Below, one piece after another: positions 26,530 through 35,630 of a stretch of DNA of 64,000 bases (within the stretch, counting starts at the first letter, position 1; each line of letters begins with the position of its first letter). The stretch comes from JAKSSE01 sp045597645 (GTDB lineage: Bacteria; Bacillota; Clostridia; Lachnospirales; Lachnospiraceae): contig JAZLKM010000020.1 of the NCBI GenBank assembly GCA_045597645.1, positions 1-64,000 of the forward strand, read 5' to 3'. The notes beneath the pieces are model-generated. The model was not told the origin of the DNA and did not search any database. It saw only the letters and a list, made by a program, of their open reading frames with translations. The position numbers and the translations under genes were made by a program.

Positions 26530-28539
26530 ATGAACTTTGAAGCGGCGTGGTTGCGCTATGACAAGGCTGATAAGCAGGCTATAGTTTCGGACCTCACAAC
26601 AATAATATGTGATAGCACTCTGCAGCAGAACACAGTTGTATCGAGCGCAATAAAAGAGCTGCAGCAGGCATTTGATAGTATGTTCGGCATAAAGCTGGAT
26701 GTTTCAAGTGATAATGCTGGTAGCAAGGTAATAACCTTACAGATTAAGAGTTGCGACAGCGTTGAGTGCGTGCTATCAAAGTCAGAGGCATATCGTATAG
26801 AGGAAAAGGATGGAAATATTATTATTTCTGGATCTGATGCCAACGGATTGCTTTATGGAACGTTTTCTCTTCTGCGAACAGTAGTGCAGAAAAAATCTGT
26901 AAAAGGATTGCTTGAGGAAAAGTCTCCAGTGATGCCATTTAGAATGTATAATCATTGGGATAACATGGATGGCAGCATAGAGAGAGGTTATTCAGGAAAA
27001 TCCTTCTACTATGTGGACAATGAGATAGTAGTTGATGACAGAACAAGGATGTATGCAAGGCTTGTATCTTCTGTGGGCATCAACGCAGTAGTAATCAATA
27101 ATGTTAATGTCAAGGACATGGCAACTTATATGATTACTGATAAGTACTTCAGCAAGCTTAATGAGCTGGCAGGTGTATTCGCAGAGTATGGCATCAAGCT
27201 CTATATGAGCCTTAACTACGCTGCACCGCTTGAACTTGGCGAGCTGGATACAGCTGATCCGCTTGATCCGTCAGTTCAAAGCTGGTGGAAGACAAAAATG
27301 TCAGAGGTTTTCGCTAGGATAGACAATCTCGGAGGATTCCTAATAAAGGCAGACTCTGAAGGAAGACCGGGACCGTTTACCTATGGGCGTACTCATGCTG
27401 ATGGGGCCAATATGCTTGCTGATGCAGTGGCACCATATGGCGGCACAATTATTTGGAGATGCTTCGTATATAATTGTCAGCAGGATTGGCGTGATTACAA
27501 GACAGATAGAGCCAGATCAGGCTATGATAATTTCGTGGCACTAGACGGCACATTTAGAGATAATGTGATTCTTCAGATTAAGAATGGGCCAATGGATTTC
27601 CAGGTGCGTGAGCCAGTTCACCCGCTGTTTGGCGGAATGAAGAATACAAACGAGATGATTGAATTCCAGATAGCACAGGAATACACAGGTCAGCAGAGAC
27701 ATGTATGCTATCTTATTCCTATGTTCAAGGAGATTCTGGCGTTCAAAACACATGCCGAAGACGAAAATGATACAGTAGAGGATATCGTATGTGGTAGGAC
27801 CTATGGTCAGACTAATTGCGGTATGGCTGCTGTTGTAAATACAGGAAACGACGAGAACTGGACCGGACATGATTTAGCTGCAGCCAATTTCTATGGATTT
27901 GGTAGATTGGCATTTGATACATCACTTTCTGCTGAGGAAATTGCAGATGAGTGGATAGTTCAGACCTTTGGAGCAGACGAGCAGGTCGTAGAGACCATCA
28001 GAGACATTTTGATGAAGTCATGGCCTGCCTATGAGAATTATAATGCTCCGCTTGGAATAGGCTGGATGGTTAATCCTCATGAGCACTATGGACCTAATGT
28101 TGACGGATATGAGTATGACAGATGGGGCACATATCATAGAGCAGATCACAAGGGCATAGGTGTGGATAGAAGCCACATGGGAACAGGATATGCGCAGCAA
28201 TATCATGAGCCTTGGTCATCTATATACGATGATATAAGTACATGTCCAGAAGAACTATTACTGTTTTTCCATCATGTACCGTATGATTACCAGCTTAGCA
28301 CAGGTAAGACGGTTCTCCAGCATATTTATGACACTCACTTCAAGGGCGTCGAGATGGTGGAGGAAATGGTAGCTGAATTCGAGAAGCTTTCTGGGAAAAT
28401 TGATGAGAAGAGATTTAATAGAATGAGAAATCGCTTCAATATGCAGCTAGAAAACTCAAAGGAGTGGAGAGATCAAATTAACAGCTACTTCTATAGGAAG
28501 ACAAACATACCTGATAAGTATAATAGAACAATATACTAA
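26530..28539 (+). CDS. aguA: Alpha-glucuronidase, GH67
   Basis: A 669-residue enzyme that removes (4-O-methyl)glucuronic acid from the non-reducing end of xylo-oligosaccharides. The three acidic residues are visible: E277 in 'IKADSEGRPGP' (acid) and D339 in 'ALDGTFRDNV' with E361 in 'DFQVREPVHP' (base pair). The 'WLRYD' N-terminus and 'NPHEHYGPN' also fit GH67. There is no signal peptide, so the oligosaccharides are cleaved after import. The start is the ATG at 26530 after GAGAGAGAAG; in-frame ATGs up to 48 bases earlier lack a ribosome site and lengthen the protein unusually. Confidence 0.95.
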   Translation: MNFEAAWLRYDKADKQAIVSDLTTIICDSTLQQNTVVSSAIKELQQAFDSMFGIKLDVSSDNAGSKVITLQIKSCDSVECVLSKSEAYRIEEKDGNIIISGSDANGLLYGTFSLLRTVVQKKSVKGLLEEKSPVMPFRMYNHWDNMDGSIERGYSGKSFYYVDNEIVVDDRTRMYARLVSSVGINAVVINNVNVKDMATYMITDKYFSKLNELAGVFAEYGIKLYMSLNYAAPLELGELDTADPLDPSVQSWWKTKMSEVFARIDNLGGFLIKADSEGRPGPFTYGRTHADGANMLADAVAPYGGTIIWRCFVYNCQQDWRDYKTDRARSGYDNFVALDGTFRDNVILQIKNGPMDFQVREPVHPLFGGMKNTNEMIEFQIAQEYTGQQRHVCYLIPMFKEILAFKTHAEDENDTVEDIVCGRTYGQTNCGMAAVVNTGNDENWTGHDLAAANFYGFGRLAFDTSLSAEEIADEWIVQTFGADEQVVETIRDILMKSWPAYENYNAPLGIGWMVNPHEHYGPNVDGYEYDRWGTYHRADHKGIGVDRSHMGTGYAQQYHEPWSSIYDDISTCPEELLLFFHHVPYDYQLSTGKTVLQHIYDTHFKGVEMVEEMVAEFEKLSGKIDEKRFNRMRNRFNMQLENSKEWRDQINSYFYRKTNIPDKYNRTIY

Positions 28540-28544
28540 TAATA

Positions 28545-28573
28545 AGCGCCATACAAATGTATGGCGCTGCTTT
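28545..28573. terminator. Terminator between GH67 and the convergent response regulator gene
   Basis: A 10-bp stem (28545-28554 with 28559-28568), AAAT loop, then a T-rich tail (GCTTTATTT) on the plus strand. Confidence 0.75.
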
Positions 28574-30140
28574 ATTTATTGAGATAATCGGTAGGCGATA
28601 TGCCCTCCACTTTTTTAAACACCTTGCTAAAATAGAAGGCACTTTCGAAGCCGAGAATTTCAGCTATCTCATATACCTTTAGTGTGCTGTCATCAAGAAG
28701 CTTTTTGGCTTCCTTTATCTTGCAGTTATTTACGTACTCTACAAATCCACAGTCATTATATTTACTAAATAATTGGCTCAAATAGCTGGGGCTTATAGCA
28801 AATACAGCAGCAACCTCATTTAATGACAAACGCTCTCGCACATGGGCATTAATATGTTTTTTGACCTGAGCTACAATGTGGTTTTTATAATCTTTTTTGT
28901 GCTCTTCAAACATGGAACATATATTGGCTGAAAATGCAGATAACCAAGCCATAATCTGCTCTACAGAGTTTTGAGTATAAAGAGAACGGTAGCCATCAGA
29001 GCTGTCTTGATAGAGACTTTCAACGTCAGGAAGCAGAGATATGGCTAAATGCAAAATGTTGCTGGCAGCATCAATGGCTTGCAGATAATGGTCAGGGTGG
29101 CTCTCGAATAGCTCTGTAATAGCGCATATAGTCTTGTCAAGCAATTCCGCATCATACTCTTCGAAGGCGCGGGTTAGGTCGCTCTTGAATACACTTATGT
29201 TGAACGAACTATGCACATTGCTGTCAATTTCTGATGAATCAATGCATACAAATGGTGAGGCTTCTGAGGCCTGTCGAAATGCCTGTCGAGCGTATTGATA
29301 AGAACTGCTTATACCTTGGTGGCCCTCAACGATATTGCCTATCCCACAGCGAATAGACACGTTATAGTAGTTGGAAAGGGTATCGCTTATGTTGCCTAGG
29401 ATAGGAAGTAGCCCGTCTGTAGAGGCAGGAAGCTCATCATAACAAAAAATGAGAGCGAAGTGTCTCACATCAAGTGATACGCAATGGCAGGGGAGATATT
29501 TTACCACTAGCTCTCTTATCATTTGAAGAGTGGAGCTAAAAAGGGACATTTGCTTTTCTATAGTCAGAAGGTCGTTCTGATTATCAATTATCTCTCCGTA
29601 ACAGCATACAAAGCCGGCGTGAATAAAGGACACACCTAATTCTTTGGCTTGCAATAGAAACTGGTTATCTGATTCGAACAGATTGTGCAGCAGTCTGATG
29701 AAGAATTTCTCATGGTACAAATGTACTTCAGTCGAGAAATCCTGCGAAACTTCTTTTCCAGGAAGCCTCTTTACGGCTTTTTGGAGAGCTTCGGTCAGCG
29801 TGTCAGCATCCATCTCCAGCTTCAATAAATAATCTGATACCTGATATGATAGAGCCTCCTTAACCATGTGGAAGTCTTCGTAGCTTGTGAGAATAATAAA
29901 ACAAGGATTGTCCTTGCCGTATCGTTCAGTACATACTTTTACAAGCTCAAGACCTGTCATTACGGGCATTTTTATATCAGTTATGACTATGTCGGGAGAC
30001 TGTTCTTCGATAATTTTTAGTGCAGCTTGCCCGTTTGAGGCAGTTCCGCATACTTCCATATTAAGTTCCTGCCAGTTTAGGATTGATTTAACACCAACCT
30101 GAACCAATGGCTCGTCATCTACAATTAATACTTTTATCAT
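28572..30140 (-). CDS. Response regulator, YesN type (REC-AraC HTH)
   Basis: A 522-residue regulator. The N-terminal receiver has the acidic pair in 'VLIVDDEPL', the phosphorylated Asp in 'IVITDIKMPVMTG' and the Lys in 'DYLLKLEMD'. A roughly 250-residue middle region is of the type common in YesN proteins, and the C-terminal AraC double HTH includes 'RLSLNEVAAVFAISPSYLSQ' and 'LKVYEIAEILGFESAFYFSK'. It is the partner of the YesM-type kinase 13 bases upstream. Its likely target is the divergent binding-protein promoter at 31939-32195. Confidence 0.93.
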   Translation of the reverse strand: MIKVLIVDDEPLVQVGVKSILNWQELNMEVCGTASNGQAALKIIEEQSPDIVITDIKMPVMTGLELVKVCTERYGKDNPCFIILTSYEDFHMVKEALSYQVSDYLLKLEMDADTLTEALQKAVKRLPGKEVSQDFSTEVHLYHEKFFIRLLHNLFESDNQFLLQAKELGVSFIHAGFVCCYGEIIDNQNDLLTIEKQMSLFSSTLQMIRELVVKYLPCHCVSLDVRHFALIFCYDELPASTDGLLPILGNISDTLSNYYNVSIRCGIGNIVEGHQGISSSYQYARQAFRQASEASPFVCIDSSEIDSNVHSSFNISVFKSDLTRAFEEYDAELLDKTICAITELFESHPDHYLQAIDAASNILHLAISLLPDVESLYQDSSDGYRSLYTQNSVEQIMAWLSAFSANICSMFEEHKKDYKNHIVAQVKKHINAHVRERLSLNEVAAVFAISPSYLSQLFSKYNDCGFVEYVNNCKIKEAKKLLDDSTLKVYEIAEILGFESAFYFSKVFKKVEGISPTDYLNK

Positions 30141-30153
30141 ATTTTTCCTAATC

Positions 30154-31890
30154 CTAGATTATGGTACTTTTACGGAACGGCAACCGGATGGACATCTTGG
30201 TGTACTTGCCCACTTCACTTGTGGCAGTGATTCCGTAGGTATCCCCGAACTCATACTGAAGTCTCTTGTTTACATTATACACACCAATTTCTTTGAAGAA
30301 ATCGGACTTGTCATCGCTTTTTTCTGATAGCAGAGCATTGAGCTTCTCTGGAGTGATACCTACTCCGTCATCAGTTACATCTATTATTATATCATTTGGG
30401 ATGTCAGAATCATGATATACATGAATATCTATGGTTCCGGCACCTCCCTTGGGTTCTATTCCATGGAATACAGCATTTTCCACAATTGGCTGAAGCGTGA
30501 ATTTGTTGATTTCCATCTGATTTAGAGCTTCATCATCCATTGTAATATTCATAGTGATTGCTCCGCCGTAGCGGTATTTTTGAATCAAAAAATAGTCCTG
30601 CAGCAGTGCGAGTTCTTCACTCAAAGGAATGACAGTGCTAGTGCCCTTGGAAATGCTCTTTAGCAATCGGGATAATGAGGTAGTTATTTCTGAAATTCCT
30701 GTGGCACCTTGGATTGTAGCCATCCACTTTATTGAGTTGAGTGTATTATATATGAAGTGAGGATTTATTTGGCTTTGAAGCATTTTATATTCCAAGTCCC
30801 TCTTTTGCTTTTCATCCTCTAGCCTGTCTTTCATTAGAGTGTCAACGTTTTCGGCTAGATCATTGATGCCTCGACCTATATCTCCTAGCTCATGATCCCA
30901 TTCTACAGAGTTGTCACGGTCAAAGTTACCCTCAGAAATTCGCTCCATTCTATTTTGGAGGAGTCGTACAGGGAGATGAATCATACGGCTCATAATATTG
31001 ATCAGTAGAAAGCCTATACCTAAAAGGCCAACTATTATGCCGAGAATGACAAGCAGGAAGAGTTTTCTCTGCTCCCTGGCTTCCTCTTGAGATATAGTTT
31101 GACTAATATAGCAATCATTCATATTTAGAGGAACGCTGACGCAAGTATTGCTATCAGCTAGATTTTCCTGAGTTAATACCAGTGTGTTGTCTTCATATAT
31201 ATATTGATTGCCACCTATTGTTATAAAAACGAAGCTATCAGCCGGAGTGCTGTATTTCCTAAGCGAATTGATAAATAGGTTGGCGGATATTTCTATAAGA
31301 ACAAATCCGTCGGACTCTGAGCGATAAGGGTAATTGATTGGTCGAATGATAGGTAATACCTGGTGTGGGCGGCGAAGGAAAGGATCATTCACTAGCCCTA
31401 CACTAAAATCATAGTCGTTGGCAGTAACAAGCTGAGAAAAGTATGTAAGGTTAGGCACATCTACAGACAAGTCGTTTGTTGTTGAATAGGTAGTGTCAAC
31501 AATTTGTAGAAAACCCTGCTCATTGACTACTGCTAATCGAGGAATATATTGGTTCGATGCGTTAGAACTATATTCTTCGTATAGACGATTGTGAGTAGAG
31601 ACAGCCATCATCGCATCTGGAGCGGAACTTTGATTTACATATTTGGTGATTGAACTATTAGTCTGGCAGAACTGGGTTAGTCTGTAGATGTCAGCCATGT
31701 TACTGTTAATGCTGTCTGATAGAAGGTATAGGCTGGCTTCCGTAGACTGAGCGAGACTTTGTTCCATATATGTAGTAAAGAGAAAATAGCTAAGAAAACT
31801 AACCAGCACACACATGCCAAGGATGCATGACAGAGTAATAGCAAGTATCCGAGTTTGAATTTTTGCATGGTGAGTTTTGATTTTGCTCAT
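30154..31890 (-). CDS. Sensor histidine kinase, YesM type
   Basis: A membrane kinase with a helix near the N-terminus ('ILAITLSCILGMCVLVSFLS'), an extracellular Cache-like sensor of about 240 residues, a second helix ('KLFLLVILGIIVGLLGIGFL'), HAMP, then the His_kinase/HATPase core with 'QSQINPHFIYNTLNSIKWM' and 'DDGVGITPEKLN'. It should phosphorylate the neighbouring YesN protein in response to an extracellular saccharide. Start choice is uncertain: the ATG at 31890 is used, while a TTG at 31938 would add 16 residues, and neither has a good ribosome site. Confidence 0.9.
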   Translation of the reverse strand: MSKIKTHHAKIQTRILAITLSCILGMCVLVSFLSYFLFTTYMEQSLAQSTEASLYLLSDSINSNMADIYRLTQFCQTNSSITKYVNQSSAPDAMMAVSTHNRLYEEYSSNASNQYIPRLAVVNEQGFLQIVDTTYSTTNDLSVDVPNLTYFSQLVTANDYDFSVGLVNDPFLRRPHQVLPIIRPINYPYRSESDGFVLIEISANLFINSLRKYSTPADSFVFITIGGNQYIYEDNTLVLTQENLADSNTCVSVPLNMNDCYISQTISQEEAREQRKLFLLVILGIIVGLLGIGFLLINIMSRMIHLPVRLLQNRMERISEGNFDRDNSVEWDHELGDIGRGINDLAENVDTLMKDRLEDEKQKRDLEYKMLQSQINPHFIYNTLNSIKWMATIQGATGISEITTSLSRLLKSISKGTSTVIPLSEELALLQDYFLIQKYRYGGAITMNITMDDEALNQMEINKFTLQPIVENAVFHGIEPKGGAGTIDIHVYHDSDIPNDIIIDVTDDGVGITPEKLNALLSEKSDDKSDFFKEIGVYNVNKRLQYEFGDTYGITATSEVGKYTKMSIRLPFRKSTII

Positions 31891-31985
31891 ACTTGAATAC
31901 GAAAATGACCTTTCATTATCTATATACTGGTTTTGCAAAGTATAACATATGAATCACTTTTTTAGATGAGTAAGTATTGATATAC

Positions 31986-32016
31986 AAAAATTTTACAACA
32001 AAACTAAAAATATTAC
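31986..32016 (+). promoter_or_regulatory. Candidate regulator site: direct repeat upstream of the binding-protein gene
   Basis: AAAAATTTTAC (31986-31996) recurs as AAAAATATTAC (32006-32016), exactly 20 bases apart, about two helical turns. This suits an AraC-type response regulator. The region is very AT-rich, so chance is possible, and no clear promoter is placed behind it. Confidence 0.3.
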
Positions 32017-32195
32017 ATACTACGATTAGCAAATGTTGAACGAAATAATAAAAAAACACTGCAAATAAAAATATGGTACATGGAGAAAGAGCCTTTCAAC
32101 GACTAAGATAATACTATCAGAAAGCAGAGGCGCCAACGAACAGACGCTATACTTTCAGAAATCCTTGTGAAAACAAATTTATTGGAGGAAAAGAA

Positions 32196-33557
32196 ATGAA
32201 AAAGAGATTGGTAAGCGTATTACTCGCTGGATCAATGATTGCAGCATCTCTTGCAGGATGCGGCAGCACAGCAGCACCAGCAGCTCCTGCAGCAGAGCCA
32301 GCAGCTACCACCGAGGCAGCACCGGCAGCAGATGCAGCACCAGCAGAGGCACCGGTTGAGGAAGTTACTCTTAAGTGGGCTATTTGGGATGAGTCAACCA
32401 CTCAGTACTGGGGAGACATCAAGAACGAGTATGAGGCAACTCATCCGGGTGTAACTATCGAGATGGTAGACCTTGGATCAACTGATTACATGACTGTACT
32501 TGCTACAGAGCTTTCAGGTTCAGGTTCAGATTTCGACGTAGTAACAATTAAGGACGTTCCTGGATATGCAACTCTCGTTCAGAAGAATGCTATCCTTCCA
32601 CTTAACGATTACATTGCAGCTGATAATGTAGATCTTAAGAAGTTCGCAGGTGCAACTGATCAGGTTACTGTAGATGGAGATCTTTACGAACTTCCTTTCA
32701 GAAATGACTTCTGGGTACTTTTCTATAACAAAGACCTCTTTGATGCAAAGGGCGTTGCATATCCTACCAACGATATGACTTGGGAAGAGTATGATGCACT
32801 TGCAAGAGAGATGACTGATACCACATTTGGTTCACAGATATATGGTGGTCACTATCACACCTGGAGATCTACCACTGGTCTTATGGGTGTACTTGATGGA
32901 AAGCACTCAATCCTTGATGGAAATTATGATTTCATGAAGCCATACTATGAGATGGTTCTTAACCAGGAAGCTGACGGCGTTGTAAGAAAGTATGCTGATC
33001 TTAAGACAGAGGGTCTTCACTACTCAGCAGCATTCTCTGGCGGTGATGTAGCTATGCTCAACATGGGTTCATGGTTCATCGCAACTCTTATCAGCAACAT
33101 CGCTAGCGGTGAGTACGATGCAAGCCTCTGCGGTAACTGGGGTATTGTTAAGTATCCTCATGCAGCAGGTGTACCGGCTGGTTCTACTCTTGGTACCATC
33201 ACTGGTCTTGCAATCGCATCTGCAACAGATACTCCTGATGCAGCATGGGATTTCGTAAACTGGGTAAGTGGTGCTGATGGAGCAGCAGTTATGGCCTCAT
33301 CTGGTAACTTCCCAGCAGTTATGACTGGTGAGGTTGCTGACCTTATCACTGGTCTTGATGGATTCCCAACTGACGCAGAGAGCAAAGAGGCACTTAACGT
33401 ATCTAACCTCTACCTCGAGGTTCCATACGCTCCAAACGTATCAGAGATCAACTCAGTACTTGATTCATATCACGGCAGCATCATGACTGGCGAGGTATCT
33501 ATCGATGAGGGTATCGAGGCAATGAACACTGAGGTTCAGAAGATTCTTGCACAGTAA
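32196..33557 (+). CDS. Sugar-binding lipoprotein (SBP family 1)
   Basis: A 453-residue binding protein. The lipoprotein signal ends in LAGC (Cys at residue 22), followed by an Ala/Pro/Glu-rich tether to about residue 50. The mature part starts 'VTLKWAIWDESTTQYWGDIK' and has 'YEATHPGVTIEMVDLGSTDY', typical of MsmE/UgpB-like oligosaccharide binders. It is the first gene of a cluster with two permeases, a GH88 enzyme and two further proteins, so the ligand is probably an unsaturated or glucuronic-acid-containing oligosaccharide. A strong terminator follows, as usual for binding-protein genes. Confidence 0.92.
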   Translation: MKKRLVSVLLAGSMIAASLAGCGSTAAPAAPAAEPAATTEAAPAADAAPAEAPVEEVTLKWAIWDESTTQYWGDIKNEYEATHPGVTIEMVDLGSTDYMTVLATELSGSGSDFDVVTIKDVPGYATLVQKNAILPLNDYIAADNVDLKKFAGATDQVTVDGDLYELPFRNDFWVLFYNKDLFDAKGVAYPTNDMTWEEYDALAREMTDTTFGSQIYGGHYHTWRSTTGLMGVLDGKHSILDGNYDFMKPYYEMVLNQEADGVVRKYADLKTEGLHYSAAFSGGDVAMLNMGSWFIATLISNIASGEYDASLCGNWGIVKYPHAAGVPAGSTLGTITGLAIASATDTPDAAWDFVNWVSGADGAAVMASSGNFPAVMTGEVADLITGLDGFPTDAESKEALNVSNLYLEVPYAPNVSEINSVLDSYHGSIMTGEVSIDEGIEAMNTEVQKILAQ

Positions 33558-33576
33558 GTAAATTCCTTAAACATTG

Positions 33577-33607
33577 GGGCCGCTCTAGAGAGGGCGGCCC
33601 TGTTTTT
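33577..33607 (+). terminator. Terminator/attenuator after the binding-protein gene
   Basis: A 10-bp stem with one G-U pair (33577-33586 with 33591-33600), AGAG loop, then T-rich TGTTTTTT. It partly separates the binding protein from the permeases. Confidence 0.85.
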
Positions 33608-33630
33608 TAAGACAGAGGAAGGACATAAAA

Positions 33631-34695
33631 ATGGGTAACACAGACTCGATTCAGAAAACAGAAAAGATTGCTGCTATGCAGAACGAGCTGGTGAAGCTAA
33701 TCGCTGATGTTCATGTGGAGAGCAATGATAAAAAGAAAAGAAAGATGATAGCTCAGATAGGCGCTTATAATCGTAAGATTGATAAGATGAAGTCTGGCAG
33801 AATTCTCAGCAGAGAAGCAAAAAGAGATATTGTTGCTTACTCTTTCATCGCACCGAACTTCATAGGATTCTGCGTATTCACTCTAATCCCAATAGTGTTC
33901 GCATTCGCTCTGGGCTTTATGAAATGGGACGGAAGCAACCCGATGGAATGGGCTGGCATCACCAATTTTCTTAAATTGAAGGATGATGTATTTTTTAAGG
34001 CAGCACTTAGAAATACTATTATCTATAGTTTAGGTACAGTACCTCTTACAATGATAGCATCGCTGGCACTGGCGATTGTACTTAATCAGAAAGTAGTAGG
34101 AAGAGGATTTTTCAGGACCCTGTCCTTCTTCCCTTATGTAGCATCTCTTGTTGCAATTACTTCAGTGTGGAAAATGCTTTTCCACCCATCAAAGGGACCT
34201 ATCAACAACATTCTGTATACCGTATTTAACGTACCAGCAGAGAATCTCCCGCAGTGGTTTACAGGCGGATTGACGTTGTTCTCAATGATTCTCTTTAGTG
34301 TATGGAAATACATGGGTTATTACATGGTAATCTACCTGGCAGGCCTCCAAGGAATAAATGGAGAGCTATACGAGGCGGCAGGTCTCGATGGCGCAAATAC
34401 CTGGCAGAAATTCAGATATGTAACATGGCCACAACTTAGTTCGACAACATTCTTTGTAGTAGTAATGCTTACAATTAACTGCTTCAAGGTATACGATATA
34501 GCGATTATGCTCGCCGGTGGCGGAAGCGGAGAACTCACCACATCAGCGACAGTTCTGGTTTACTACATCTATCAGAAGGCATTTATTGATTGGGATCTGG
34601 GATACTCAAGTGCAGTAGCGATGGTACTGTTTATACTTGTACTTGTTGTCACCATCATTCAGTTCCGCGGTCAGGCTAGACGAGAGAGAGCATAA
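33631..34695 (+). CDS. Sugar ABC transporter permease (MsmF/UgpA-like)
   Basis: A 354-residue permease. About 65 charged residues precede the first helix ('DIVAYSFIAPNFIGFCVFTL'), longer than normal for this family and possibly helical. The rest follows the pattern: 'PIVFAFALGFMKWDGSNPME', 'RNTIIYSLGTVPLTMIASLA' and the EAA loop 'ELYEAAGLDGANTWQKFRYV'. It pairs with the next permease; the ATPase is not encoded in this locus. Confidence 0.92.
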   Translation: MGNTDSIQKTEKIAAMQNELVKLIADVHVESNDKKKRKMIAQIGAYNRKIDKMKSGRILSREAKRDIVAYSFIAPNFIGFCVFTLIPIVFAFALGFMKWDGSNPMEWAGITNFLKLKDDVFFKAALRNTIIYSLGTVPLTMIASLALAIVLNQKVVGRGFFRTLSFFPYVASLVAITSVWKMLFHPSKGPINNILYTVFNVPAENLPQWFTGGLTLFSMILFSVWKYMGYYMVIYLAGLQGINGELYEAAGLDGANTWQKFRYVTWPQLSSTTFFVVVMLTINCFKVYDIAIMLAGGGSGELTTSATVLVYYIYQKAFIDWDLGYSSAVAMVLFILVLVVTIIQFRGQARRERA

Positions 34696-34705
34696 GGAGG
34701 CAGAA

Positions 34706-35545
34706 ATGAAATCAGCACATAATAGAGCCGTTGTCTCTAAAGTAATCGTATATGTAATTCTGATATTAATCGCATTAGTAATGATAATACCGTTCCTCTG
34801 GATGCTTTCAGCATCAATTAAGAGCGATAGAGAAGTTTTCCAGATGAACCCGTTTGTATTTATTCCTGCCGTACCAAAGTGGAGTAACTACTCAGACATT
34901 TGGACCAAGATACCGTTTTTGAAGTTTGTAGAGAACACTGTGTTTTTGACATTAGTGGTAACTATCCTGCAGCTGCTCACCTCAAGCTTTGCAGCATATG
35001 CGTTTTCTAAGCTTCATTTCCGCGCTAAAAATGCGCTTTTCCTGGCATATATAGCTACAATAGCAATGCCATGGCAGGTATATATGGTACCGCAGTTTAT
35101 CATGATGAGAAGAATGGGACTTAACGATAAGCTTCTTGCGATTATCTGCCTGCAGGCCTTCTCAGCATTTGGTGTGTTCATGATGAAGCAGTTCTACGAG
35201 GGCATTCCGGATGATTTGTGCGAGGCAGCTCGAATAGACGGTATGAGCGAGTACAGGATTTATTCGACGATAATGCTTCCGCTGTCAAAGCCAGCGTTGT
35301 CAACACTTGTTATCTTCTCATTTGTTGCCACCTGGAATGATTATCTTGGACCACTCATCTACTTGAAGAGCCAGGAGAAGAAAACTATTCAGCTGGGACT
35401 TAAGATGTTCATCAGCCAGTATTCATCAGATTATGGCTTGATTATGGCAGGATCTGTTTTGTCACTTATTCCAGTGCTTGTTGTATTCCTTTGCCTGCAG
35501 AAATATTTTGTAGAAGGTGTAGCAACTACTGGTCTAAAGGGTTAA
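34706..35545 (+). CDS. Sugar ABC transporter permease (MsmG/UgpE-like)
   Basis: A 279-residue permease beginning 'MKSAHNRAVVSKVIVYVILI'. The ATG at 34706 is chosen because AAGGAGG lies just upstream; the frame is open further back only through the end of the previous gene. Characteristic parts are 'MLSASIKSDREVF', the EAA loop 'DLCEAARIDGMSEYRIYSTI', and the C-terminus 'LCLQKYFVEGVATTGLKG'. It is the second channel subunit with the preceding gene. Confidence 0.92.
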   Translation: MKSAHNRAVVSKVIVYVILILIALVMIIPFLWMLSASIKSDREVFQMNPFVFIPAVPKWSNYSDIWTKIPFLKFVENTVFLTLVVTILQLLTSSFAAYAFSKLHFRAKNALFLAYIATIAMPWQVYMVPQFIMMRRMGLNDKLLAIICLQAFSAFGVFMMKQFYEGIPDDLCEAARIDGMSEYRIYSTIMLPLSKPALSTLVIFSFVATWNDYLGPLIYLKSQEKKTIQLGLKMFISQYSSDYGLIMAGSVLSLIPVLVVFLCLQKYFVEGVATTGLKG

Positions 35546-35558
35546 TATTGTAGAGTAA

Positions 35559-35594
35559 AAGATATCCTTGAGGCGTAGGCTTTGAGGATATCTT
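35559..35594. repeat. Intercistronic hairpin without T-run
   Basis: A perfect 10-bp stem (35559-35568 with 35585-35594), 16-base loop. The sequence after it is not T-rich, so it is more likely an mRNA-stabilising or processing element between the transporter and enzyme genes than a terminator. Confidence 0.55.
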
Positions 35595-35630
35595 ATAATC
35601 TAGAGAATAAGATTGGGAGGAACAATCGAA

